DNA from: Dimorphilus gyrociliatus
Lineage: Eukaryota > Annelida > Polychaeta > Dinophilidae
NCBI GenBank assembly: GCA_904063045.1
Contig: CAJFCJ010000006.1
Coordinates: 3,798,408 to 3,862,407 of the forward strand
Reading direction: 5' to 3'
Length of the DNA: 64,000 nucleotides
Part shown: positions 21,901 to 32,826 of the stretch, in pieces
Numbering within the stretch: position 1 is the first letter of the stretch
How the letters are laid out: every line of letters begins with the position of its first letter
Notes under the pieces: generated by a model
Told to the model about the DNA's origin: nothing
The model's database searches: none
What the model saw: only the letters and a program-made list of their open reading frames with translations
Translations under genes and position numbers: made by a program

Positions 21901-24285
21901 AAGCCAAATTAAGAGCTTTGGACAAACACCCTGTCAGCTTTTAACCGAGCCCCACCCCCCAAGGAGTTCTCCTATGCATTTGGTAAGGAATCGAAAAAAT
22001 ACTTTTCAATTCCATTCTCATTAATATACCTTTCCTACTTTCTTTTATCATAGTCCCCATTGATGTTTACATCCGTTGTGGATGATGTCTGCATGATAAT
22101 GAAGTTTCTGTCAAACTCTCCGGTTGTTCATATATCAGCCAATACTCATCCAGCTGTTCCTTCACCTGCCGTAACAACAATAACGGCTAGTCATAATTTT
22201 GCTGTCAACAAATGGCATAATCAAACATCCAATTCGACATCAGGTTGTAAGTATTGGAAAACTACCAAAATATTCAATTAAAACTTAATAAAATAAAATT
22301 AATAATTTAAAACGTTAAATAGCGTCTGGTCAAACTACAACAGCAGGATCATTTCAAGATAAAAATGAAAATCAACCATCTCTACCATTATCAATGGATT
22401 CTGTTCTCGGTAAGTACTTTTATCTATCATTTTATATTATTAATGTTTTAATTTAAGCAAATAAACTTGTGTATTTGTACATTTAAAGTACGTGGTAATA
22501 ACAATAATAATAATAGTAATAATCATTAAAAAAAGGTCCTGTGATATTATTTCTTTTATACAACCAGTTTTTTCTATTTTTGTACACATTGTTTTATGTG
22601 TTGTAGCATCGTCTAGAGACGGTAAGTGAATATAGTATTGAAAGGAAAATTACCCACGTATCAGCAAATTACGAAAGATGATAATTATCAAAAAAACAAA
22701 AAAAAAACCGCGACCCCTTCTTCCTTATGAACATTAGGCATCAAATAGAGAGATAGAGAGAAAAAAAAATGAGAAAACAACAACAACAGAAATTTTTCTA
22801 AGTCTTCTACAAAACACAAAGATTTACTTTTATACCTTTTTCCACTGCCTTTGTTTGAAAATGGCTGTAAAGCTTTAGCATCAATAATTACTATAAATAG
22901 TGCTATTATTTTTTGAATGAAGACTTAGAAAAAGGAAGCATGAGACTAAATATAAACAAAAAAACAAAAACAAAAGGAACAATATACTTACATAATATTC
23001 TTAAATTATAATTAGTTCCTTTTATTTGTTATTGTTGTTGTTGTTGTTGTTTATTGTTGTTTTATCTTTATTAATTATCTAATTATTATTGAATTATTCA
23101 AGCATGTTTGTTATTAGTACAATATTTTTAAAAGCGATAATATATAGTACTTGCTTTTTTTTTTCGCTTTAAAAGAGAAAAAGGAATGTTTTTTGTTACC
23201 CATAGTGATATTGTTATAATTATTTTCTTTTTGTTCTATTATCCTATAATAGCTTTATCCTTATTTAGATGATAATAATAACAATAATAATAATAATTAT
23301 ATTAATACTTAAAAAATATTATAGTTTTGGGAACTGGATTACATCGCCGCAGTCTGGGTTCGAATTTTGATCAGAGAGTTTCAACGGAATCTTGTCATTT
23401 TGTTACAACGGCCGATAATAGATATGTTATTATTTGCGGTCTATGGGATAATTCTATGAGAGTTTTATCTTTGGAAAATGCAAAATTATGTCAGTCGATT
23501 TTTGGACACCAAGATTTAGTTACTTGCGTTTCCCGATCCGAGTGCAATATTACTCAAGACTGTTATATTGTGAGTGGTTCGAGGGATTGTACTGTAATGC
23601 TTTGGCACTGGAGTGCCAAGTCTCACGCCATTGTTGGCGACAATGCTTCAATCGATACACCAACTCCTAAGGCCATTTTAACGGGTCATCATTCAACAAT
23701 AAGTTCGGTTGTAGTATCGGCAGAACTCGGAATAGTTGTTTCTGCGTCGGCGGAAGGTCCCGTTCTAGTACATTCGAACAACGGAGAATTATTAAGATCT
23801 CTCGAGTCACCCGATAAATGTAGCGGAGCTAGCATGTTAACTTTGAATAGAGAAGGTGTTATAGCAGTCTCTTATAACCAAGGTCAAATTATAGCAAATT
23901 TCTCTATAAATGGCAAATTACAAAAGTCAGTTGAAAATGAAAATGGAGTATCAGCTATGTGTATGTCGAGAGATGGGCAATATTTGTTGGTCGGCTCCTT
24001 AGCTGGTATAGTTCAAGTTTGGAGAACTCACGACCTAAACGTTCTTCATACGTTCCCCGAAGGAGATGCTAAAGTCAGATCGATAGCATTGTCTCACGAT
24101 CAAAAGTAATTTTTTATTAATATAAAGATTTTTTTTTTGCCCTATTGTCTTTTCTAACTATTTATTTTCCTCTTTTGACAAATAGATATCTCCTATGCGG
24201 TTTGGCTACGGGATGCGTTGTGGTATTTAATATTGATTTTAACAAATGGCATCACGAATATCAAGATAAATATAGCAAAGCTTAG
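9971..24285 (+). CDS. NBEA: Neurobeachin (BEACH-WD40 vesicle trafficking protein)
   Basis: Very large scaffold of Golgi/endosomal membranes, involved in synaptic receptor trafficking in animals. It is read through more than 20 exons from [10 protein letters not shown] to DKYSKA-stop. Visible in order: ARM-like N-terminus ([25 protein letters not shown]); LamG-like concanavalin domain ([26 protein letters not shown]); conserved ARM core ([22 protein letters not shown]); an acidic Glu/Lys linker (about 15,960-16,640); the [17 protein letters not shown] block; a second acidic linker (18,460-19,200); [14 protein letters not shown]; the PH-BEACH domain ([52 protein letters not shown]); and C-terminal WD40 repeats. 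Start chosen at the first ATG before the conserved LKFGVLIGL. Two optional exons and a nested RING gene are listed separately. NBEA is preferred over LRBA by overall resemblance only; invertebrates usually have one ortholog (rugose type). Confidence 0.95.
11396..12766 (+). CDS. Intronless RING-finger (TRIM-like) protein nested in a neurobeachin intron
   Basis: A single-exon ORF of 456 residues lies inside the neurobeachin intron 11301-12820, on the same strand. The N-terminal C3HC4 RING has Cys7, Cys10, Cys24, His26, Cys29, Cys32 and a final CWTC at 50-53, so it is a probable E3 ubiquitin ligase. There is no B-box. Residues about 98-150 form a charged coiled coil ([20 protein letters not shown]). 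The C-terminal 250 residues show repeating hydrophobic/charged strands (for example [20 protein letters not shown]) suggesting a beta-propeller-like fold similar to NHL-type TRIM proteins; this is inference. The flanking exons join in frame without it, so it is not a neurobeachin exon. A retrocopy origin is plausible. Confidence 0.8.
   Translation: MSDVFACKLCDTDFIDKDPRILPCSHTFCKECLEEQFSESSLNSCDSFLCWTCKRSVEWPLLGASGFPENVYVKTNEAKQYTNNSKDSITPKMDLIDKEKEEIFDEIDKHEREVMEQVKDMICKLKLDAKEIYRQKREKQARCRDAIASKVLTSSKDSSNRLIFSEKAILEKNIKLSSRVVRVHPEACSSSEEKFTNRIKTDCRILDIHVTNREILLLLESNELRKLTKDGKAYNTLKIRLLKKITRDGWMTEKDDLIGLGNGESKELLFFTRHQLFKQDELSTSEDFILKPIFTEKALTSVYVSNNNIFVISFDHIYKIDFDGFICWKKQICNKIYFPINQNKLFVMDQNGLHLLLVNCVSNLERVKNRELQSYFYYITKSFALFDDKFVVVCQKLRCILVFITIEDNCCRLSKRIDLLYEPSCVSVDIFRRGLYVIEKLQDNSIINFIDLTMFL
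18007..18096 (+). other. Probable 90-nt cassette exon of neurobeachin
   Basis: It lies inside the long intron between the ALTG-encoding exon (ends near 17690) and the exon starting near 18451. It has a pyrimidine-rich acceptor ending TTTCAATCAG and a donor GTTGAAC. It is 90 nt, open, phase 1 on both sides, and encodes [20 protein letters not shown] and ten more residues. The flanking exons also join in frame without it, so skipping is neutral to frame. The non-consensus donor suits regulated use. No transcript evidence is available. Confidence 0.5.
22607..22621 (+). other. Probable 15-nt in-frame microexon of neurobeachin (ASSRD)
   Basis: Between the exon 22323-22409 (ends phase 1) and the WD40-entry exon starting at 23325 lies CATCGTCTAGAGACG, with acceptor TGTTGTAG and a strong donor GGTAAGTG. 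Including it keeps frame and inserts Ala-Ser-Ser-Arg-Asp before VLGTG; skipping it also keeps frame. The 15-nt length, strong donor and frame neutrality match neuronal microexons. Confidence 0.55.
22740..23110 (+). repeat. Intronic inverted repeats and CAA/TTG tracts downstream of the microexon
   Basis: TTTTTCTAAGTCTTC near 22797 is the exact reverse complement of GAAGACTTAGAAAAA near 22919. A second pair, AAAAGGAAC near 22972 and GTTCCTTTT near 23014, follows. CAACAACAACAG near 22779 can also pair with (TTG)n near 23032. These could fold this intron, one of the longest in the gene, into long-range stems. Confidence 0.6.
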
Positions 24286-25182
24286 AAAGAAAGATACTAA
24301 CAAGCAAAAAAGTTCCGACAATCTGTGATTGATTCAATTATTTTAGGCGTTTTTGTGATTTATTTTTCCTTTACAAAATGTGTTTAGGATTTAAAAATAT
24401 GAAAGAAAAAGGACATTTATTATAAATCTAATAATAGATGTATTTAGTTCTCTATATCGACATATCTATGTATCTATCTATCTATATATGTATTTATAAT
24501 GTTTTTCCTCTATTTTGTTATTTTATTTATTGTTTTAATGAGCATATCAAAGTTTACTTATCAAAGCAAAATTTCCCCCTAATTGAAAAGTTTACAGAGT
24601 GAAAAAGCAAACATTAATCGCTGTTAATTGAATTTTATTTTTATCTCGCTCACCCTCCCTCCCTCCCTCCCTCCCTCCCTCCCTACTACAATCTTCCTTT
24701 TAGATATATATATATATACGTTGCAGTATATATTGTATTCTTCCTTTTCCACACCTCCCTAAAGCCCCCCCCCTCCCTTTCATTTCATTCTCAACACAAG
24801 AAACAACAAACATTCCAAACTTTTTCGAGGACCAAATCGCCTACGTTTAAATAAACGAATGCTAAAATTGTACAGAAACACAATTTCATTCCTGTTAGGA
24901 TGTGAAAATGATATAAAATATACTGAATTCTATTATTGCCGTGTGTGAAAATATATTCATTATTATTTATATTTTAAATCGTTTTAAGAAATTTGGACAA
25001 TGTTTCGATGAATTATAATTTTTATGGTAGTCAATAATACTAGTATTTGAATAATAAATGAAGTCAGATTATAGTTTAATATTAAACATTTGAATATTTA
25101 AATGAGAAGTGAAAATTTTTAACAGTCGAAACAAAAAAAAATTCAAGAAAACATCTTTTATTATTGTTTTTATTAAAAAAAA
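24286..25182 (+). other. Intergenic with neurobeachin 3' UTR and a (CCCT)n microsatellite
   Basis: About 900 bp. It contains the presumed neurobeachin 3' UTR, TATC/TATA simple repeats near 24470-24500, a (CCCT)n run at about 24653-24685, a TA run near 24704-24716 and a C-rich stretch near 24762-24778. No coding exon was recognised before the tubulin-like ATG at 25183. Confidence 0.6.
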
Positions 25183-26794
25183 ATGGGTCGAGAAATTGTC
25201 AGTTTGAACGTTGGACAAGCCGGTTGCGAGTTGGCAACGTCTGTCTGGCAATTATATGCAGCTGAGCATAATATAGACGCTAATGGAAAGAGATCAAAGG
25301 AGAGGTCTGAAGAGGACGGTTGTGATTGCTTTTTTGCGGAAACTCTTTCTGGTCAATTCGTTCCAAGAACCATTTTACTTGATTCAGAGCCAACAGTAGT
25401 TGATAAAATTAGAAATAGTAATCAGAAACATCTTTTTCATCCAAGCTATATTATAAATGGAAAAGAGGACGCCGCTTCGAATTTTGCTCGTGCCTACTTT
25501 CAGATATCTAGCGCTCAAACTAACGTAAGAATGAGCGTTTTATTAGTATTCTTCTCGTTTTAAACCGATTTAGATTGGTAATGCTTTTCGTTTCTAAAAT
25601 TTTCTGTAGCTAATGTCCCAATTGGACGAACAAATTCGGAAATTAGTCGAGAACTGTGATAATCTTCAGGGATTCTTTATGCTTCATTCTTTCGGTGGTG
25701 GAACTGGAGCTGGTTTAACAGCAAAGCTAATGGAAATTATGTCAAGGGAATATGAAAAGAAGACAAAATTTTCTTTTTCTATCTATCCGTCTTCCGAAAT
25801 ATCTCCCGTCATAGTGGAACCTTATAATGCTGTACACGCTTCTCACCACATGATGGATCATAGTGATTGCTGCTTTCTATACGATAACGAAGCAATTTTT
25901 GATATTTGCCAAAATCGCTTAGGAGTAGAACAGCCGTCTTACGTCAATTTGAACCGACTAATTTCACAAGTATCATCCTTATCTTATAAAAAAATTAATT
26001 GTTTACTCTAATAATACGGAATTTCCTTTTATCATCTTTTTTAGGTTCTTAGTTCCATTACGGCTTCTTTAAGATTTACAGGTTGTCTAAATGTTGATTT
26101 AGCGGAGTTTCAAACAAATTTAGTGCCTTATCCACGTATTCACTTCCCTTTGACCTCTTTTTCACCCTTTATACCACCTTCCAGTGTAAATCACGAAAGG
26201 ATGAGTGCAAAGCAACTGACATCTGATGCCTTTGAGCCTCATAGTCAGATGGTAAAATGTGAGCCTTTGAAACATCAATTTATGGCTTGTTGTATGCTAT
26301 ATAGGGGAGATTTTACACCTAAAGATGTTAATTCAGCTATACAGTTCCTCCGAGGATCAAGATCTTTGTCGTTTGTCGACTGGTCCGTATGAAACTATAT
26401 TAATAATTATCTTAAAATCTATATTTATTTGCCTAGGTGTCCGACTGGGTTTAAAGTAGGAATAAATAGCCAATCGCCAATAACAGTTGCAGATTCCGAT
26501 CAGGGAAACACTAACAGAGCACTCTGTATGCTATCGAATAATACCGCAATATCTGGATCTTGGAAATCTCTTGGCCGTAAATTTGATTTAATGTTTAGAA
26601 AAAGAGCATTCGTACATTGGTACGTAATAGAAGGAATGGAGGAGGGAGAGTTTAACGAAGCACGCTACGATCTAGCAGCTCTGGAAAAGGATTACGAAGA
26701 AGTTTCAGCTGAAACTGTTGACAATTCTGAATCTTGCGTCAAGAGCACTGCAGTTAATTCAATTAACAATCTTCCAATGAAGGTCATCACTTGA
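25183..26794 (+). CDS. Divergent alpha-tubulin-like protein
   Basis: Exons 25183-25524, 25610-25969, 26045-26382 and 26437-26794 give 465 residues. The alpha-tubulin signature is clear: the GTP-binding loop GGGTGAG around residues 143-149 (normally GGGTGSG), [50 protein letters not shown] and ALEKDYEEV. Unusual features: many substitutions in the N-terminal third, a rewritten loop where Lys40 normally lies ([16 protein letters not shown]), and a C-terminal tail ([20 protein letters not shown]) without the Glu cluster or terminal Tyr. It is therefore probably a specialised or fast-evolving isotype, for example of cilia or germ line (inference). It converges on the SLC5 gene with 71 bp between stops. 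Confidence 0.9.
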
Positions 26795-26865
26795 AAAACA
26801 TCGTTTTTAATTCTTATTTCATTTAATGTATTTAATAAAAATTGAATAGAACAAAACTACAAAAC

Positions 26866-28668
26866 CTATTGACTAGAATTCTTGCTTGTTTCTTCATCTT
26901 TATCTCTCTTCTCTTCGGCTTTCTTATCATCTTCCTGCATTTTCATCGATGTTATTCTTCTACTTCGGCAGCGGTCTCTTAGCTTTTTCGGTACACAGGG
27001 CCAAAAGGTATCGAGATACGACAACATCATGTTAGGTCTTATTCTATGGTTTTCCCTGAAGATGGCGCTAAGGACCATTCCTATGAAGACCGTAAGGACA
27101 ATTCCAATAGAAGTATTCCATAAGTAGGATAGGGAGTAGAATTTTTTAATACCTGAAATAACTTCGTTTGGCACTGTAGAGACTACGGGAGCTACTGTTG
27201 ATATATTAGAAACTATGCAACCTGACGTAGATACTGGCAAATTATCAAGTACATTAGGTTTCGTAACAAAAGCACCTAAGGAAAGCCACATTGAAATTCC
27301 CAAACCAACAATTGAACCAATTAAAGATCCAATTTGACCGGACCAAGGAACGAAAACAGCCAGCAAAAACATACCTACAAGAGGACTACCAAGACTTCCG
27401 TTGAGGGTTAGAGACATTTGTAGAACTGTGCCCTGTAAACGACCAACAGCAAAAGCCGCTCCAATACTAAACGCACCAAATACAACAACAAGAAATTTTG
27501 TCAATTTTGTGGCCGTTTTGTCATCTTCAATTTTGACAAAGGCCGAAAGAATGTCCTTCCATAAGACGGCAGCTAGCGAATTTAACATGGATGAAATTGA
27601 GCTTAACGCACCACTTAATATGCAGGCGACGAAGAGTCCAGGTAATCCTTTAGCATCACTTAGAACGTCCATAACAAAATATGGTAGTAATTGGTTACTA
27701 TTGGAAATCTTTCCAGAGGATAGTGGGTCGCAATTTTCGTATCTAGCATACATAACCAATCCCGTCAGACAGCATAAAGATATAATAATAGCCATCCCGG
27801 GTGCATTGAACAACAAAGCCAACCTAGCCTGATTCAATGTCTTCGTACTCGTAAACCTTTGAACCATTTGCTGATCTACACTATACGGAGGTAACCAAAC
27901 GAAAAAGATTCCTATTGTTAAAGACCAAAATGTATGCCTTATAGTTGGATCAAAACTCCATAAGTTGTTCAATTTTAGTCTACCACCCCTATCAGCTATC
28001 TTCCAAACTTCGTTCATACCTCCCACCGATATTGAACCCTTTATAATTACCGCTAACATTCCGCAAAACATTAACAACATTTGAAAGACGTCAGTCCAAA
28101 CTACAGCTTTCATACCGCCTATTGTCGTATAAAAAGTTGCTACAGCACCTGTAGCAACAATCGCAGCCCATGTTGGTAACGGGGTTACGGCTGACAGGGC
28201 AGTGGCTGGACCGTACAAAACGATACCAGCTCCAATTACGGCTCTTAAACAGAATAGTAGAGCTGCAATCCTCCTTATAAGAGTTCCATTGTATCTTGAT
28301 TCTAGATACTCGAAAACAGTTAATATATTTAATTTATGAAAAAAAGGACCAAAAACAAAAGCTCCTAGAAAAGGTGGTAGTACAGCACCAACAATTGATA
28401 TCCAATAGATGGATCCTCTAAGATATATTTCAGCAGGAGTTCCCAATAATGTTGAAGCGGAAAAAAAGCTGGCTAGGATACTTAGAGCAACAGGAACGAA
28501 ATTTAAGCTCTTCCCTGCTTGTAGAGCTTCTGTTGTTGATGACGACCCACCCCTACAGGCTTGATATATACCGATAGACGAAGAAAGTAATAATAAAGCC
28601 GCAAATAAAACATAGTCAACAGCTGTAAAAGACGAGACCATATTCTCTTTTAATGATATTAACACCAT
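26866..28668 (-). CDS. SLC5-family sodium-coupled solute transporter, intronless
   Basis: A single exon of 600 residues. Sodium/solute symporter fold with about 13 hydrophobic segments. Motifs seen: LSILASFFSASTLLGTPAEI near the start of TM2, GGMKAVVWTDVFQ in the middle (a typical SLC5 signature), PPYSVDQQMVQRF and CILSGALSSISSMLNS. The pattern fits the SLC5A5/6/8/12 branch (iodide, multivitamin and monocarboxylate carriers); the substrate cannot be decided from sequence. The tail is highly charged (DDKKAEEKRDKDEE) and cytosolic. The first ATG (28666-28668) precedes a second in-frame ATG ten codons later. Lack of introns contrasts with neighbours, but base composition and animal-type sequence argue against contamination. 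Confidence 0.92.
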   Translation of the reverse strand: MVLISLKENMVSSFTAVDYVLFAALLLLSSSIGIYQACRGGSSSTTEALQAGKSLNFVPVALSILASFFSASTLLGTPAEIYLRGSIYWISIVGAVLPPFLGAFVFGPFFHKLNILTVFEYLESRYNGTLIRRIAALLFCLRAVIGAGIVLYGPATALSAVTPLPTWAAIVATGAVATFYTTIGGMKAVVWTDVFQMLLMFCGMLAVIIKGSISVGGMNEVWKIADRGGRLKLNNLWSFDPTIRHTFWSLTIGIFFVWLPPYSVDQQMVQRFTSTKTLNQARLALLFNAPGMAIIISLCCLTGLVMYARYENCDPLSSGKISNSNQLLPYFVMDVLSDAKGLPGLFVACILSGALSSISSMLNSLAAVLWKDILSAFVKIEDDKTATKLTKFLVVVFGAFSIGAAFAVGRLQGTVLQMSLTLNGSLGSPLVGMFLLAVFVPWSGQIGSLIGSIVGLGISMWLSLGAFVTKPNVLDNLPVSTSGCIVSNISTVAPVVSTVPNEVISGIKKFYSLSYLWNTSIGIVLTVFIGMVLSAIFRENHRIRPNMMLSYLDTFWPCVPKKLRDRCRSRRITSMKMQEDDKKAEEKRDKDEETSKNSSQ

Positions 28669-29226
28669 AAATATAACAAGATTCGACTGATAAACTATCG
28701 ATTAGCCTACGTTAATAGGTTACATCTAAATAGTTATTATCTTTTCAATTTTTAAATAGGCCATCACATCGCTGTCTACCAAAGAGAAAATCATCAGAAA
28801 AGTTACTTTCTGAATGAAGAACAGTTACAGGCTTAAAGCCTACAAACTTAAAAGTTTTACAGATTATGCAAATAATTAGATCACCTGACGAAACTGACCT
28901 TTAAAAATCATAATAATATCGTTTAATTAATAATTTTAGGAGTATTCCTTATAAAAAAATAAGTCGTTTTTTCTATATATATATATATATACAATATATA
29001 AACATGCAATTTTTTATCTATTAAGCGCCAAGGCTATTAAGCAAAGTTATTCATAAAGAAATCTGTTGCAAAGAGTGAAGGTTGTATCATTTATTCATGT
29101 GGAAAGGAAACATTTATTAAGTTATCTATTCCTTTGCCTTTAATAGCCAGTTTTTCTTAATTGTGTTAAGTAAATAATAACTCAATTTCTCTACCAATTT
29201 TATAGAGTACAATCGACACAAATAGC
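28669..29226. other. Divergent promoter region, SLC5 / arylsulfatase
   Basis: About 560 bp between head-to-head genes. AT-rich with a (TA)n tract near 28974-28992. No exon was seen. Confidence 0.45.
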
Positions 29227-30896
29227 ATGGATATTTTCAAGGTTTTAATCATCTTTGGTGTTTTTTCTATATTTAAATTTTCGGAGGCAAAAAAGCCTAA
29301 TATAATATTTATATTGGCTGATGACTATGGTTGGCAAGATATTGGATATCACAGCAGTGATATAAGAACACCAACTTTGGATAAATTAGCAGGTTCTGGT
29401 ATCCGCCTTGAGAATTATTACGTTCAGCCTATATGTACGCCCACCAGATCTCAATTAATGTCAGGCAGATATCAAGTTAGTTTACAATTCTATGAAATCT
29501 AATGTTACTCCTTCTTATGTTTATTTTGATAATTTTAATGATAAAAAACGACCAATTAATTTGTCCTTTTTATAGATACATACTGGACTACAACACGGCA
29601 TTATATGGCCTACGCAACCGAATGGTTTACCCTTATCTGATCCAACAGTTGCCGATAAACTAAAAGAGGCTGGGTATTCAACTCATATGGTGGGAAAATG
29701 GCATCTGGGTTTTTATAAAGAAGAATATTTACCAATTAATAGGGGTTTTGATTCGTACTATGGCTATTTAACGGGTTCAGAAGACTATTATACTCATAAG
29801 AGATGCGGTGGTACACCACCCTCAAATGACTTCTATTGTGGGCTTGATTTAAGGAATAATAAAGAGCCTGTTAGAAATGAAACAGGACATTACTCAGCCG
29901 AATTGTTCGGCGAAAAAGCTATTCAAGTAATAAAAGATCATAATAAGAATAATCCATTATTTCTTTATATGGCTTTTCAATCTGTTCACGCTCCACTTCA
30001 AGTTCCAGAAAGATATCTTAAATATTACAAACATGTACAGGATAAAGATAGACGAACTTATGCAGGCATGGTCACGGCCATGGATGAAGCTATTTTTAAT
30101 TTAACTGAGCAATTAAAAGCTAAAGGCATGTGGGACGATACAATTCTCGTTTTTTCAACCGATAATGGCGGTCAGTTCCACGCAGGCGGAAGCAACTGGC
30201 CATTAAGAGGTATGAAAGCTACACTTTGGGAAGGTGGAATGAGAGGTATAGGGTTTGTTCATAGCAAACTAATACCAGAAAATAGAAGGGGAACAGTTTC
30301 AAAAGAGCTCTATCACGTCACCGATTGGTTTCCAACATTTGTCAAAGGTGTAGCTAAAGGATCACTTAATGGAACCAAGTTGGACGGTCATAATATATGG
30401 GATAGTATTGTTCACGGAAGAGTGAGCCCTAGGCATGAAATATTACACAACATAGATATTCTAACCCCAAAATCTGGAAAACCAATATTTCCCAACTACT
30501 TCGATACTTCTATAAGAGCGGCATATAGATACAGGGATTGGAAAATAATAACAGGAAATCCAGGTAAGTGAAGATTAAAAATTAGGTTAGAGTTCTGAAG
30601 GTTATTTCCATTTTCAAGGAGCTGGAATATGGTACCCAAAACGATTTGCAACTAACACAAGTTCCACTCTATTTGAAAAACATAATGAACAAGGAAAAAA
30701 TTGCTGGCTTTTCAACATAAGAGATGACCCTGAGGAAAGAGTTGACCTTTCACTAAAAAGGCCAGAAATGGTCAAATTTTTGTTAACTAGGTTGAGTTTA
30801 TTGAATGAGACAGCAGTGCCTGTTAGATATCCCGCTGCTGACCCTAAAGCAAATCCTGAACTTCATGGCGGTGTCTGGGGACCTTGGAGAAAATGA
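29227..30896 (+). CDS. Arylsulfatase B/I/J-like lysosomal sulfatase
   Basis: Hydrolyses sulfate esters of glycosaminoglycans or related substrates. Exons 29227-29475, 29576-30563 and 30619-30896 give 504 residues. There is an N-terminal signal peptide (about 21 residues ending SEA). Metal-binding ADDYGW follows, then the sulfatase signature CTPTR with Cys70 as the formylglycine precursor, the second signature [13 protein letters not shown] around 116-128, and [20 protein letters not shown] carrying the Asp-Asn metal ligands. Several N-glycosylation sequons occur (for example NETG). Sequence around [13 protein letters not shown] and [17 protein letters not shown] is typical of the ARSB/I/J group. 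Complete and apparently functional. Confidence 0.95.
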
Positions 30897-31284
30897 TGAG
30901 CTATTTAGCAAATATATTCATTCCAACAGCTTAACCAAGCTTCATATGATTTTATACTAGTATATTTTTAATTAAAGATAAAGTCTACTTTGAACTTATA
31001 GCGCAATAATTCCAAAGACTTCATTGATTTTTTTCCATTCAAAAATTTGTAAAGCCCACTTCAAAAAAAAGCGATAAGCAGAATATTGTAATCAATCGAA
31101 AGTGTTAAAGTTATCATGAATTAGAGGAGAAAATGAGAACTAATCGGGGCTCTCCTTTCAAAAAGAATAGCCATTTAGAAGCCTAGCTTTAGAAAAATAT
31201 GTATTATTACTTTTAATCAGATCAAAAATATTCTAAACTAGATGATAGTCGAATATTATCACTGAATGGGGTTCGACTTTGATT
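30897..31284. other. Intergenic, tail-to-tail, no gene seen
   Basis: About 390 bp between the sulfatase stop and the PPP1R7 stop. AT-rich, presumably two 3' UTRs. Confidence 0.45.
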
Positions 31285-32826
31285 TTAATGAGTCATTTGA
31301 AAATTTCTTGTGTAGGAGGCATCCAATTGTTCCAATTTTGGAAGTATAAGCATCATCTTGCGACGGTAATTTGGACAAATACGATTCGTGTCTTCCGAAT
31401 CTCTCCAAATGGGATTTCTTTCCATGTAGACAGTTTTTAGATTCTTAAGTGAAGCCAAATATTCAACTTCTTTCCAGTTTTCTACTTTGTTATCGTTAAA
31501 CTGGAAAGAGGAAATCCGTAAATGAATTGCAACCCTTTTTATGTAATACTACTTCAAAATACCTTATATAAAGCCCTAAATTGAGCAAAAAGAGAAAAAA
31601 TCTAACTAATTGTTAACAATTTGTCTCTTACCCAAAGCTCTTCGAGTTTCTCCAAATGAGATATGTTTTCTATCTTCTCAATGAAGTTCCCCGCTACGTC
31701 CAGTGTCTCGAGTTTCAACTACGTAAAATTTTAATGTGAAGATAGTTAAAAAGAAAAAATCTAAAAACAATTTACTAGGTTGTCAAGATTTTCTAGTTTC
31801 TTGATGCCGTTGTGACTGATATAAAGCTGTTCCAAGTTGACTAAGGTGTCCAATCCTTCGATTTTTAATATTCTATTGCTCTAAAATAGGTTAATATTAT
31901 TTTATGAAGGTTTAACGATTTATCTATGTTTATTCTTACCTGAATACTCAATACTGTTAGATTGACAAGGGGTTCTAAGTTCTCCAGCCTTGAAATTTTA
32001 TTTTTTCCAACAAATAAACTTTTCAGATTAGACAAACTTTCCAAATTTTCCAGGTCCTAAATAAAAAATTAATCGTTTATTTTAAGCTTCTAAGAGGTAT
32101 TCTATTCTGTATTTTAACTAACTCTTATCTTATTCGCTCCCAATTCTAAGAGCTCCAAGTCCTTTAGTTCTGAGATATTTTCAATTTTTTCGATTTTATT
32201 CTGAACGAGAAATAATTTTTTTAGTTTCTTCAAAGTATCCAAATTTTCAATCTTGCGTAAACGATTAAATGAAATATCGAGGCTCTCTAAATTCACAAGA
32301 TCTTCGATATTTTCTATTCTTTCGAGGATATTGTCGTAGAATTCCAGTTCTTTCAATGTTCCAGCAACGCATGATAAATTTTCGATTTTCTTAATCAAAT
32401 TTTGACGGAAACAAATTCCCTATAAGAAAGAATTAAACATTTAAAATATTTATCTTAGGTTCTTAAGATTTGCAATTTAAATTTCACCTCAACTTTTGTC
32501 AAGGGCTCTAAATTTGAAATTTTTCCGATCCTCGAATGATTAAGATCCAAATACTGCAAAATAACACTGATAGCTAAACTCAACTGAAATAATAAAATAT
32601 ATAAGACTTACAGTTGTCTCTGGATCCGAAATAGTTATTTCTTGTTCGGTTAAATCCTCGGTTGCTAAAAAGAAGACGTTAATTTTGTAATAGAAATAAA
32701 TGGCATCCAAATATTTCCTTAGAAGGTTATCTCCAATATACAGTAATTAATTCAGTTATAGAATGATCAATTCTATTTCATTTTACTTTAAAACTCACCT
32801 TTATCATTTTCTGTTATATCAGCCAT
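31285..32826 (-). CDS. PPP1R7: Protein phosphatase 1 regulatory subunit 7 (SDS22)
   Basis: Leucine-rich-repeat protein that binds and matures nuclear PP1. About eight exons, most ending at LRR boundaries. It begins MADITENDK, then an acidic lead-in, then about 11-12 SDS22-type LRRs of 22 residues (for example LKELEFYDNILERIENIEDL, LESLDISFNRLRKIENLDTL, LKKLFLVQNKIEKIENISEL). It ends in the LRR-cap (YLASLKNLKTVYMERNPIWR; YRRKMMLILPKLEQLDASY). Stop at 31285-31287. Length and architecture match the animal protein. Confidence 0.93.

Noticed and set aside
24653..24685. (CCCT)n run as a telomere-like or functional repeat.
   Set aside because: A short isolated microsatellite in a 3' UTR/intergenic region; not a telomeric unit.
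26866..28668. Bacterial contamination or transfer for the intronless SLC5, EIPR1, SDR and RING genes.
   Set aside because: Composition matches neighbours; SLC5, EIPR1 and RING are animal-type proteins; two of the genes are embedded in introns of animal genes.
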